Shown here: positions 1-6,087 of the stretch, in pieces
Numbering within the stretch: position 1 is the stretch's first letter
Layout: each line of letters begins with the position of its first letter
IMG/VR virus record: IMGVR_UViG_3300008108_000033
Span: 1-64,000 of that record
Source of the DNA: a virus
Length of the DNA stretch: 64,000 bases
Direction: 5' to 3' (one strand)
Program-made: the position numbers and the translations under genes
The notes under the pieces: generated by a model
Databases searched by the model: none
What the model was told of the DNA's origin: nothing
The model's input: the letters and a program-made list of their open reading frames with translations, nothing else

Positions 1-214
1 AGTTTTTAACTACAAAGTCTTTATAAGCAGAAGCGTCTTTAGCTTGTCCTAGGTATTTGTTGAATCTAGGATCTTTTAGTGATGCCAATAAAACTCTTGA
101 CTTGCCCATGGATGAAGGGTCATTGGCGGCGTCTTCTAGATCTTTCGCGGCTCTCAAGACTTCGTCTTTAGAGACTTCTGACAAGAAGTAATTTTTAAAT
201 GAAAGTTTATCCAT
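1..214 (-). CDS. Partial small protein with capsid-targeting-like N-terminus
   Basis: The reading frame runs from an ATG at 214 off the left edge of the window, so the C-terminus is missing. It begins MDKLSFKNYFLSEVSKDE: an aromatic-rich stretch (F6, Y9, F10) followed by L11-S12-E13. That matches the arrangement of the T4 internal-protein targeting peptide, which ends in a prohead-protease site of the form (L/I)xE. The rest is polar and probably helical. A GAGAG stretch precedes the ATG, and TGATAAATA lies further upstream. The gene follows the 237-500 gene by 22 nt on the same strand. Capsid targeting is inferred; the mature function is unknown. Confidence 0.7.
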   Translation of the reverse strand, partial: MDKLSFKNYFLSEVSKDEVLRAAKDLEDAANDPSSMGKSRVLLASLKDPRFNKYLGQAKDASAYKDFVVKN

Positions 215-236
215 GTAATTCTCTCTGGAATATTTA

Positions 237-500
237 TCAGTTTTCTTCTACTTTTTTGAGCAATGTGTAGTAATTTGGTTTTTCTCTCAGGTGTGCAACC
301 GCTATTTTAAGAGCATCTGACTTGCGCTTTACAACATCGGTATCTTTATCTTTGTCATGTTCAGTTTCAACGTTAACGCCTTTTACCAGCTGATGTTTTT
401 TGAATTTAGAAATATCAATTCCTGTATCTTTGGCCATTTTCAATACATCTTGAAAATCCAATTTTGATTCTTTTAAAAGCCAGTCGGTGAAAGAAAGCAT
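237..500 (-). CDS. Small lysine-rich protein with capsid-targeting-like N-terminus
   Basis: The protein has 87 residues and starts MLSFTDWLLKES. F4, W7 and L8 are followed by L9-K10-E11, an (L/I)xE site like that cleaved in T4 internal head proteins. The remaining part is charged and Lys-rich, with a DKDKD stretch near residue 50, and looks DNA-compatible, as internal head proteins often are. There is no Shine-Dalgarno site; instead TATAAATA ends 4 nt before the ATG. It is divergent from the 521 gene and shares a palindromic promoter with it. Body function is not recognised. Confidence 0.75.
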   Translation of the reverse strand: MLSFTDWLLKESKLDFQDVLKMAKDTGIDISKFKKHQLVKGVNVETEHDKDKDTDVVKRKSDALKIAVAHLREKPNYYTLLKKVEEN

Positions 501-504
501 GAAT

Positions 505-516
505 TATTTATAAATA
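505..516. promoter_or_regulatory. Bidirectional late-promoter-like palindrome TATTTATAAATA
   Basis: The 12-bp palindrome contains TATAAATA on both strands (plus 509-516, minus 512-505). Each copy ends exactly 4 nt before the ATG of its gene (521 plus, 500 minus). TATAAATA is the T4 late-promoter consensus, which lies about 6 nt upstream of the transcription start. Transcripts would therefore begin at or next to the start codons. Confidence 0.6.
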
Positions 517-520
517 TGAT

Positions 521-919
521 ATGGAATTCTTGCAATGGTTTTTTGAAAACGATGAAATGCCCGTAGACCTTCCTGCGGAACTGCAAGAGTTCGTTTATGA
601 AATGGCTCCTTATGGCCATGCTATAAGGTTTAGTTTTCCTGCGAATAAGAAACGAGCGCCGGGACAATTTGTAATGACTGGCAAGGATATAGTGCAGTTA
701 TTACAGAAGTTTTATAATGATGCCAAGGCAGTTTTGAGGAATCCGCGCTTGGACGTTCAATACAGAGAACAGCTTTACGATTACATAAAGCATTATCAAG
801 AAATGTTTAACGATTTCTTTTCTGACAGGTTGAATTTGGAAAAGTCATTTGTGGTACACACCAGTCCGCCGGGAAGTAGATTTGCCGAGCAATCAAATAA
901 GATGTCTCCAATTACTTGA
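521..919 (+). CDS. Hypothetical protein with capsid-targeting-like start
   Basis: The protein has 132 residues. It begins MEFLQWFFENDEMP, with aromatic residues at 3, 6, 7 and 8 as in the other targeting-like N-termini of this region, and an L-Q-E site follows near residue 22. The body is soluble and amphipathic; no known domain was recognised. Translation starts 4 nt after a TATAAATA box with no Shine-Dalgarno site. The stop (TGA, 917-919) is followed directly by an open +1 frame encoding a membrane-like segment, so this may be only the N-terminal part of a longer protein. Confidence 0.7.
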   Translation: MEFLQWFFENDEMPVDLPAELQEFVYEMAPYGHAIRFSFPANKKRAPGQFVMTGKDIVQLLQKFYNDAKAVLRNPRLDVQYREQLYDYIKHYQEMFNDFFSDRLNLEKSFVVHTSPPGSRFAEQSNKMSPIT

Positions 920-1154
920 TTTCTTTTTTAAAGTTAAGATTCCGCAGCAAGTAGTATTATTGAATGCAGTTGAGAAAACTGATCGACGGCGCGTTACAAA
1001 CATAGATGACCAGCTAGTTGGGCTCATCATAGGAGTGTTATTGATAAATGGGGCATTGAATATTCCTCTGATTCCCAAAGAAAAGCTTTGGGAATTTTTG
1101 AAAAGTCTCACGTCGCTGAATGTGCTTGTTCTAATAATCATTTTTGCCTCCTAG
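920..1154 (+). CDS. Open frame with two hydrophobic segments, +1 to the preceding gene
   Basis: This frame is open from 834 to a TAG at 1152-1154. It encodes natural-looking protein with two hydrophobic stretches (LVGLIIGVLLINGALNIP and LNVLVLIIIF). It has no ATG; possible TTG starts are at 849, 882 and 960, none with a clear ribosome site. The preceding gene ends ACT-TGA at 917-919, and a +1 shift there would fuse the two frames into a protein of about 210 residues. The alternatives are a separate gene with a TTG start or a recent frameshift mutation. The opposite-strand frame here is Ser/Thr/Asn-rich and looks like a shadow. Confidence 0.4.
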
Positions 1155-1185
1155 CTACTTTAGGATGCAATTTTATCTGGTCAAG

Positions 1186-1473
1186 TTAAACTCTGCCAGC
1201 ATCTTCGATTCTTTTTATTATTTTAGCAGGCTTAGCAGGTTTAAGGGGAGGGAGGCCCGGTTTAAGTTTTTGTTCTGGCTCATCGTGTACAGGAACCGAA
1301 GAGAACATTTGATCAAGCATGCCTTTTTTTGCTAATTCAGCAGTTCCTAGTGCTCCCGCGCCAGCTAGTGATGCGCCAATTGTTAGAGGGAACTTTCTGA
1401 CAATCATTTTGGTTTTATCCAAGATATTTTCATTTTTTTGCTGAATGAAATCTTTAAACTTGTAGCTTTTCAT
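1186..1473 (-). CDS. Membrane protein with capsid-targeting-like N-terminus
   Basis: The protein has 95 residues and starts MKSYKFKDFIQQKNE, close in form to the T4 targeting peptide (M-K-x-Y...F-I). I chose the ATG at 1473 over the in-frame TTG at 1494. A Gly/Ala-rich hydrophobic segment lies at about residues 30-50, followed by a Pro/Lys-rich tail. The C-terminus IKRIEDAGRV resembles the end of the 3407-4108 product. TATATAAT ends 3 nt before the ATG with no Shine-Dalgarno site. Probably a minor virion or membrane-associated cargo protein; the function is inferred only from the leader. Confidence 0.7.
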   Translation of the reverse strand: MKSYKFKDFIQQKNENILDKTKMIVRKFPLTIGASLAGAGALGTAELAKKGMLDQMFSSVPVHDEPEQKLKPGLPPLKPAKPAKIIKRIEDAGRV

Positions 1474-1533
1474 AAAATTATATATTGTTTGCAAGTTTAT
1501 ATATTTCGTGCGTAATAGTAATGGAGGTGAATC

Positions 1534-2292
1534 ATGGCAAGATTTTTAATATTATTAGTTTGTTTAGTTGGCGTAACTGGGGCATTTGGTCAATTCAGGC
1601 CTTACATGCCTCCAAGGCCTCCGGTGCCGCCCGCGACGGTAATTCCTGTAACGCCTAATGGACAAAATGGCTTTAATGGAATGCAAGGGGGCATTAATGG
1701 TGGTATGATGGGAATAAGTGGTGGCATGACGGGCATGGGAGGAATTCAAGGTGGCAATTTTGGTATGTCTGGTGGGAATATGGGGTTTGGTGGATTTATG
1801 GGCCAGCTTGGCGGAATGGCAGGAGGAATGTCTGGGATGGGCATGGGTGGCTTTGGGATGGGCGGTATGGGTCTCGGTGGCGGCATGGGTGGTATTTCTG
1901 GTGGCATGTCTGGTGGCATGATGGGCGGATCAAATAATAATCCATACGGAGCTTACACTCCCGGCACTATAGTGAGGCCTACTGGGCAAAGCGGTCCTTA
2001 CAGCGTAATTCCTATTCAAGGTGGTTACATGTTGGGGATGGGCGGCGGCAGCATGTCTGGAATGGGGATGGGTGGCATGATTGGCATGGGCGGATTTGGA
2101 GGCGGTCAATTTGGATTTAGTGGAGGACAGTTAGGTGGTAACAATATTGGTAATGGTGGTTTTGGTGGCAACTTTGGCAATTTTGGCGCTATGGGTGGGG
2201 GACAGTTCGGCGGGGGATTAGGTGGACAGTTAGGATTCGGTGGTGGTTTTGGCGGAGGAAAGATGGGATTTAATGGTGGATCTGGCATTTGA
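1534..2292 (+). CDS. Secreted Gly/Met-rich repetitive protein
   Basis: The protein has 252 residues. It starts with a clear signal peptide (MARFLILLVCLVGVTGAFGQ), with no lipobox, then a short Pro-rich part (PPRPPVPP). About 200 residues of low-complexity Gly/Met repeats (GGM, GMGG, GGF) follow, with one less repetitive insert near residues 130-165. A strong Shine-Dalgarno site (GGAGGTG) precedes the ATG. Export to the periplasm or cell surface of the host is likely. No enzyme motif is visible. Such a protein is unusual in a phage; a structural, membrane-active or surface-coating role is possible but unproven. Confidence 0.8.
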   Translation: MARFLILLVCLVGVTGAFGQFRPYMPPRPPVPPATVIPVTPNGQNGFNGMQGGINGGMMGISGGMTGMGGIQGGNFGMSGGNMGFGGFMGQLGGMAGGMSGMGMGGFGMGGMGLGGGMGGISGGMSGGMMGGSNNNPYGAYTPGTIVRPTGQSGPYSVIPIQGGYMLGMGGGSMSGMGMGGMIGMGGFGGGQFGFSGGQLGGNNIGNGGFGGNFGNFGAMGGGQFGGGLGGQLGFGGGFGGGKMGFNGGSGI

Positions 2293-2354
2293 AAATTTAT
2301 TCTTGACTTTTTGAACCCCTGTCCTACTGTTGATAGCAAGAAGTGGGGGTCATT

Positions 2355-2633
2355 ATGTTTTCAGACACTTTGTCGTCGGCAATTTATATTGTGGGCATAA
2401 CTGTATGCTCACTAATGTTTTTATTTGGGATTTTATTCATAATTGGCGTATCAATGGATTTGTATGCCCGTTATGTTACAAATCCTAGGATAGAGCGACG
2501 TAGGAGAAGAAATATTGAGCGACTTGGAGGCAGATCTTTCGAGGAATCATTCGAGCGCCTGAAAAACCATCATGAAAATATTGACACGGATGACAATGCG
2601 CAGAAGTTAGGTCTCAAAGTTTACACTGATTGA
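2355..2633 (+). CDS. Small single-pass membrane protein
   Basis: The protein has 92 residues. The ATG at 2355 was chosen because GTGGGGG lies just upstream; a start at 2343 would lack a ribosome site. One long N-terminal hydrophobic segment (about residues 8-32) is followed by a basic stop-transfer run (RRRRR) and an acidic tail ending KLGLKVYTD. It is the first of three adjacent membrane proteins with similar C-terminal ends. Function unknown. Confidence 0.75.
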   Translation: MFSDTLSSAIYIVGITVCSLMFLFGILFIIGVSMDLYARYVTNPRIERRRRRNIERLGGRSFEESFERLKNHHENIDTDDNAQKLGLKVYTD

Positions 2634-2643
2634 GGGAATTAAC

Positions 2644-2958
2644 ATGATTTTTGCAATCGCGTCATGGATTTATTGGGCTATTATAATGCTGGCCACATGC
2701 ATTATGGCGGTAATCTTATTGGTCATAGCAGTTGCTGTTGTGGTCGGGGTTCCTGCAGGAATGTATTACCACTTTGTTGAAAAGCCTAAAACGGACGCAA
2801 TGTGGGCTAGGTTAGACAAAGCTATTGCAGAGAGAGACCCAGACGCGGATTATTCAGCAGAAGGTATGATTGCAAGAATAAAGGCTGCTGGTGAAGGGTC
2901 TGGTGTGACAGTTCAGGAAAGAGCTGAGGAACTTGGTTTAAAAGTGAGGTGGGAGTGA
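2644..2958 (+). CDS. Small single-pass membrane protein
   Basis: The protein has 104 residues. An N-terminal hydrophobic region (about residues 5-38) is followed by a charged cytoplasmic-type tail ending AEELGLKVRWE. The end resembles those of the 2355 and 3147 products (KLGLKVYTD and AGLKIFSN), which suggests duplication and divergence. It lies 10 nt after the previous gene and is probably co-transcribed with it. Envelope association is likely; no specific function can be assigned. Confidence 0.75.
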   Translation: MIFAIASWIYWAIIMLATCIMAVILLVIAVAVVVGVPAGMYYHFVEKPKTDAMWARLDKAIAERDPDADYSAEGMIARIKAAGEGSGVTVQERAEELGLKVRWE

Positions 2959-2960
2959 AC

Positions 2961-3140
2961 ATGGAAGCCATAGTTTATGTGGAATACGCACCGCTTAATA
3001 GCTATTTGGTAATTTTTACCCTCAAGGGAAAAAGAACTGAGGAGGTTGTGCGTGCGAATTCTGTCAGTCAGGCCAAAGAGATAATTATCAGTCGGTACAA
3101 AGGGTCCGTCGTTAAAATTATCAGTGTGAGCAAGGAGTAA
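2961..3140 (+). CDS. Small beta-rich hypothetical protein
   Basis: The protein has 59 residues starting MEAIVYVEYAP. GTGGGAG sits just upstream of the ATG at 2961, inside the end of the previous gene. Alternating hydrophobic residues suggest a small beta/alpha fold, with a helix near SVSQAKEII. It lies in the operon of small membrane proteins but has no membrane segment itself. Not recognised. Confidence 0.65.
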   Translation: MEAIVYVEYAPLNSYLVIFTLKGKRTEEVVRANSVSQAKEIIISRYKGSVVKIISVSKE

Positions 3141-3146
3141 TTTGCG

Positions 3147-3410
3147 ATGGAAGCTTTTGTTGTATTCGTATGGAATTGTGCTTTGTTCACTGGAGCGATT
3201 TTATTCATAGCTTTTGTAATATTTTGTGTTTCGGCAATGGTTTCAGGATTTATGATGAAGCCAGATGTCAAAATAGGACGGGTTGATTCTACAGCTAAAG
3301 CAGTTACGTCCGAAGAAGTGACGGTCACAAAAAGAAAGAGGGCGAAAGAATTCGCCCCCATTCGTAAACTTAATGAAAATCAGGCCGGTCTGAAAATATT
3401 CAGTAATTAG
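3147..3410 (+). CDS. Small single-pass membrane protein
   Basis: The protein has 87 residues. A hydrophobic N-terminal half (residues 4-35) is followed by a basic tail (TKRKRAKEF) ending AGLKIFSN, similar to the ends of the two other membrane proteins upstream. AAGGAG lies about 10 nt before the ATG. Its last 4 bp overlap the end of the convergent minus-strand gene. Function unknown. Confidence 0.7.
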   Translation: MEAFVVFVWNCALFTGAILFIAFVIFCVSAMVSGFMMKPDVKIGRVDSTAKAVTSEEVTVTKRKRAKEFAPIRKLNENQAGLKIFSN

Positions 3411-4108
3411 ATTCCGCCAGCGTCCTTGATTCGGCCCATCATTTTAGGTGCCATGCCGTATATCCCTTTATCCATAGCTCCAGCTGGCGACTCTAGTCCG
3501 GGCAATCTTCCTCCATATACAGGGGTGGATTTTGCCTGTGCTTTGCCATATTTCATCTGCGCTCCCAAATTGGCGCTAACAGATTGTAGAATTCTTGCTA
3601 TTTCCTTGTCTTCCTCTTGTGTCTGCACAAGCATGTCTTTCATTTCTTTGCCAACTTTATTCAGATGGCCCATTTTATTGTTTAGATATTTACTTACGGC
3701 CCTATTGATTGTAGAAATTGCCGACATGTCTTGTGGATCCATCATAGACTTTCCACCAATTTCAAGATTCTTCATAGCTTCTTCTAATTTTTGTCTTTCG
3801 ACCTTAACTTCTGCGACGGCTTCCTTTGTATTTTTATAGCCATCAACCATAGATTGCCTTACGGCTGTTGTTACATTTTTCATTTTAGATTCAAGATTTG
3901 CTACAATACTGGCTATTTTTGAACGTGTAGCTCGAATGTCGAAATCTCTTTTTACGTCTTTTCCTTTTTGTTTAAGTCCTTGCCATGCGTCACTAGCAAG
4001 TCCTCCTGCAGTTTGAAATCCAGCTTTTATCTGGTCCCAAATGCCTTCATCGAGTGTTTCGTTTTCAGAACGAGCTTCAACGTAGTCATTAAATGATATA
4101 CGATTCAT
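3407..4108 (-). CDS. Coiled-coil protein with capsid-targeting-like N-terminus
   Basis: The protein has 233 residues. It starts MNRISFNDYVEARSENETLDEG: F6 and Y9 in targeting-like positions and an L-D-E site at about residues 18-20. The middle is long, helical and charged, with heptad-like spacing suggesting coiled coils. A Gly/Pro-rich part and the tail MGRIKDAGGI follow; that tail resembles IKRIEDAGRV in the 1186-1473 product. A Shine-Dalgarno site (GGAG) is present. It could be an internal scaffold or core protein, or ejected cargo. No enzyme motif is seen. Confidence 0.75.
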   Translation of the reverse strand: MNRISFNDYVEARSENETLDEGIWDQIKAGFQTAGGLASDAWQGLKQKGKDVKRDFDIRATRSKIASIVANLESKMKNVTTAVRQSMVDGYKNTKEAVAEVKVERQKLEEAMKNLEIGGKSMMDPQDMSAISTINRAVSKYLNNKMGHLNKVGKEMKDMLVQTQEEDKEIARILQSVSANLGAQMKYGKAQAKSTPVYGGRLPGLESPAGAMDKGIYGMAPKMMGRIKDAGGI

Positions 4109-4204
4109 ATCTTTTCTCCGGAAAGTATAAAACTATATATGAAACATTTTTTTAAAATTTGAATTCTTATGCGTATTATATTTTTTTAAGCACTGGAGAA
4201 AGAA

Positions 4205-4612
4205 ATGGAAAAGTTTCACAAGCACTTGATTTTGAATGCGGTAGTTAAAAACCCAATTATGACTGAAGAAGATTGTAATTGTTGGCTAGCCGAGTTGGTA
4301 AACGTTATCGACATGGATATTTTGATACCCCCGCATTCCAAGTATTGTGATATTGAAGGCAACGAAGGTGTGACTGGAACGTGCGTGATTACCACAAGTC
4401 ATGTGAGCATTCATATTTGGTCTAATGTTGAGAAGCCATACATCCGAATGGATGTTTATAGCTGCAAGGATTTTGACGTGCAGAAGGTAATGGATTACGT
4501 CAACGATACTATGGGTGTAGAAGAGGAAGGTCACATAGTGATAGACAGGAACAAGATCGGACCTAAACTTGTTTGCTGTTCTGATCATAAATGTCAGGCA
4601 GCAGGGGTTTAA
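4205..4612 (+). CDS. speH: S-adenosylmethionine decarboxylase (SpeH-type)
   Basis: The protein has 135 residues, normal for prokaryotic class 1 AdoMet decarboxylases, which supply decarboxylated AdoMet for spermidine synthesis. The family core is clear: GVTGTCVITTSHVSIHIW then MDVYSC. S65 aligns with the serine converted to the pyruvoyl cofactor, H70 with the processing histidine and C87 with the catalytic cysteine. The residue before the cleavage serine is Thr where most members have Glu. A GGAG site precedes the ATG. In a phage this may raise polyamine for DNA condensation. The last 50 bp overlap the convergent gene 4563-5084. Confidence 0.9.
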   Translation: MEKFHKHLILNAVVKNPIMTEEDCNCWLAELVNVIDMDILIPPHSKYCDIEGNEGVTGTCVITTSHVSIHIWSNVEKPYIRMDVYSCKDFDVQKVMDYVNDTMGVEEEGHIVIDRNKIGPKLVCCSDHKCQAAGV

Positions 4613-5084
4613 TTTTCTTTAAAATTTCCCTAACTTTTGCGTTATCGATGTCTTGGTCTGCAAGAGAAGTTATGTAAAAATATATTGTCGAAACGGCCTT
4701 TAGAGCGCCAAGTATTATTGCTTGTTTGCTGGCTGGCATAGATGATATTACTGGCATTATTGTTGGGAATAGCATTAGAGGATTTGCCAAAGTTAGTTTG
4801 CTGCTTTTTGCTACAGATTTGGCAAGTTTAGCCCAATATTTAGATTTTTTAGGATGTCTGAGTACATCTTTCAGATCGTAAGCAACTTCGATATTAGATT
4901 TTAAAGTTGGTTTAACCATTAAAATCATTTTGCTCGCGCCGATAAGGAAATCTGCTAATTTAACAATTTTCTTGTAATCGGCAACGTCTGATACGGCATC
5001 AAGCGGGGAAGGCCCTTCCAAATCTTGACCTATATGATACGCATAATCAGCGTATGATTCTATAAAATGCTTAAACCCTTGCAT
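4563..5084 (-). CDS. Membrane-associated protein with capsid-targeting-like N-terminus
   Basis: The protein has 173 residues starting MQGFKHFIESYADY, where F4..F7-I8-E9 matches the targeting-like pattern. Helical segments follow, including hydrophobic ones near residues 100-140 (LMLFPTIMPVI and AIILGALKAV). No enzyme motif was recognised. There is no Shine-Dalgarno site; TATATATT ends 2 nt before the ATG, the same arrangement as at 56190. The gene overlaps the 3' end of speH by 50 bp on the other strand. Confidence 0.7.
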   Translation of the reverse strand: MQGFKHFIESYADYAYHIGQDLEGPSPLDAVSDVADYKKIVKLADFLIGASKMILMVKPTLKSNIEVAYDLKDVLRHPKKSKYWAKLAKSVAKSSKLTLANPLMLFPTIMPVISSMPASKQAIILGALKAVSTIYFYITSLADQDIDNAKVREILKKIKPLLPDIYDQNSKQV

Positions 5085-5086
5085 GA

Positions 5087-5094
5087 AATATATA
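5087..5094 (-). promoter_or_regulatory. TATATATT box 2 nt before ATG
   Basis: In minus-strand sense the sequence reads CTATATATTTCATGCAA, almost identical to the start region at 56179-56195 (ACATATATATTTCATGCAA). No Shine-Dalgarno site is present. A leaderless start is inferred. Confidence 0.4.
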
Positions 5095-5099
5095 GAAAT

Positions 5100-5381
5100 C
5101 TATTCCCAGAATTCTTGGCCGTCTTTCCAGTAGTGTAAAACTAATCTTCCGCTAATTGAGGGGTATTGTTTTTCTATTTTTATTTTGCCATCATGAATTT
5201 CTTGGTGGCATTTTCGGCAAACTACAACTGTGTTTAAGTCTGTGTATGTGCCGCCGTTCTCACCTTCCAATATACGATGAACATCTAGGAATTCATAGAC
5301 ATTGCAGGGGCAAAACTTACATTTACCTGCCAGATGCTTTTTGCATTTCTTATTGATTAATTTTTTAATTCTTTTCGGCAT
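5100..5381 (-). CDS. HNH endonuclease
   Basis: The protein has 93 residues with a compact HNH fold: a first Cys pair (C-K-F-C), then FLDVHRILEG, then a second pair in VVVCRKCHQEIHDG. The histidines of DVHRI and of HQEIH are the likely metal and catalytic ligands. It could be a free-standing homing-type nuclease, or take part in DNA packaging as some phage HNH proteins do. Its start overlaps the end of the upstream minus gene by 25 bp. No intron or split gene is visible next to it. Confidence 0.85.
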   Translation of the reverse strand: MPKRIKKLINKKCKKHLAGKCKFCPCNVYEFLDVHRILEGENGGTYTDLNTVVVCRKCHQEIHDGKIKIEKQYPSISGRLVLHYWKDGQEFWE

Positions 5382-6052
5382 ATGTTAAAGTTGCTAGCAA
5401 ATTCTTCTACATTATTATAGAAGTGAAAAAAGCTTTCATATGGATAAAACTTGAAAAAAATCTCAGGTGCTGATAGTTTTGTAGTTTCAACTATTCCTAT
5501 TTTTTTTCTTGTTTTGTATTTTTCTGCAACCGATGATAGCAAACTATAATCGAATCCCAAATAACCTATGGCATTCTGCAGTATGCCTATTTTTTCGGTA
5601 ATTGTGTGTTTTGCTTTATCTACGAGAGAGTTTTTAATAGATTTTTTGAAAGATGCTTGATTGTATAGTAAAAAATCGTTTTCTATTGCGCATTTTTCAA
5701 GTGAATTTATGTGGTTATCTCCGTAGTATTCGTCAACGTAAATATACTTTTTGTCCTTAAATTTATCTGGTGCCTCAAAAGTCTGCAAAGAAAGCTTGCA
5801 CTTTGTATATGGCATGCTATATTTTTTGATATGTGCCATTAAGGAATTTTTGTTTACAAGGTTTTCTGTTATGTCGGACTTTTCTATAATTTCTATGTTT
5901 TGAAAAAGCGGAATGTTGAGTTTCAAGTTCACTAGGTCTGCGGTGATAGATGGATCGCAATAAAGCTTCAACTTGTCAAATTCTTGCTTTGAGCAATAGG
6001 CTTGCATGAGAATGAAAAAATTCATATTTTTGCATGTTAGGGTGCGAATCAT
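5357..6052 (-). CDS. Hypothetical protein
   Basis: The protein has 231 residues and no signal peptide. A second possible start (MNFFILMQAY) lies at residue 10; the first ATG is preferred because AAAAGG lies close upstream. Alternating hydrophobic and charged segments suggest an alpha/beta soluble protein. The style resembles short glycosyltransferase-like or nucleotide-sugar proteins, but no diagnostic motif is visible. It is followed by the HNH gene with a 25-bp overlap, which suggests translational coupling. Confidence 0.65.
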   Translation of the reverse strand: MIRTLTCKNMNFFILMQAYCSKQEFDKLKLYCDPSITADLVNLKLNIPLFQNIEIIEKSDITENLVNKNSLMAHIKKYSMPYTKCKLSLQTFEAPDKFKDKKYIYVDEYYGDNHINSLEKCAIENDFLLYNQASFKKSIKNSLVDKAKHTITEKIGILQNAIGYLGFDYSLLSSVAEKYKTRKKIGIVETTKLSAPEIFFKFYPYESFFHFYNNVEEFASNFNICRKELKN

Positions 6053-6076
6053 AAAAGCCTTTTTGAAAGTTAATAA

Positions 6077-6084
6077 TATATATT
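6077..6084 (+). promoter_or_regulatory. TATATATT box 3 nt before ATG
   Basis: TATATATT is followed by GAT and the ATG of the metallopeptidase gene, with no Shine-Dalgarno site. The reverse complement faces the divergent gene at 6052 from within the same 35-nt gap. Confidence 0.4.
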
Positions 6085-6087
6085 GAT

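Noticed and set aside
923-931. TTTTTTAAA as a ribosomal slippery site
   Set aside because: It lies after the stop codon of the 521 gene, so it cannot explain a shift from that frame.
893-1141. Minus-strand frame of 82 residues
   Set aside because: Ser/Thr/Asn-rich without a start signal; the plus frame here encodes plausible membrane segments.
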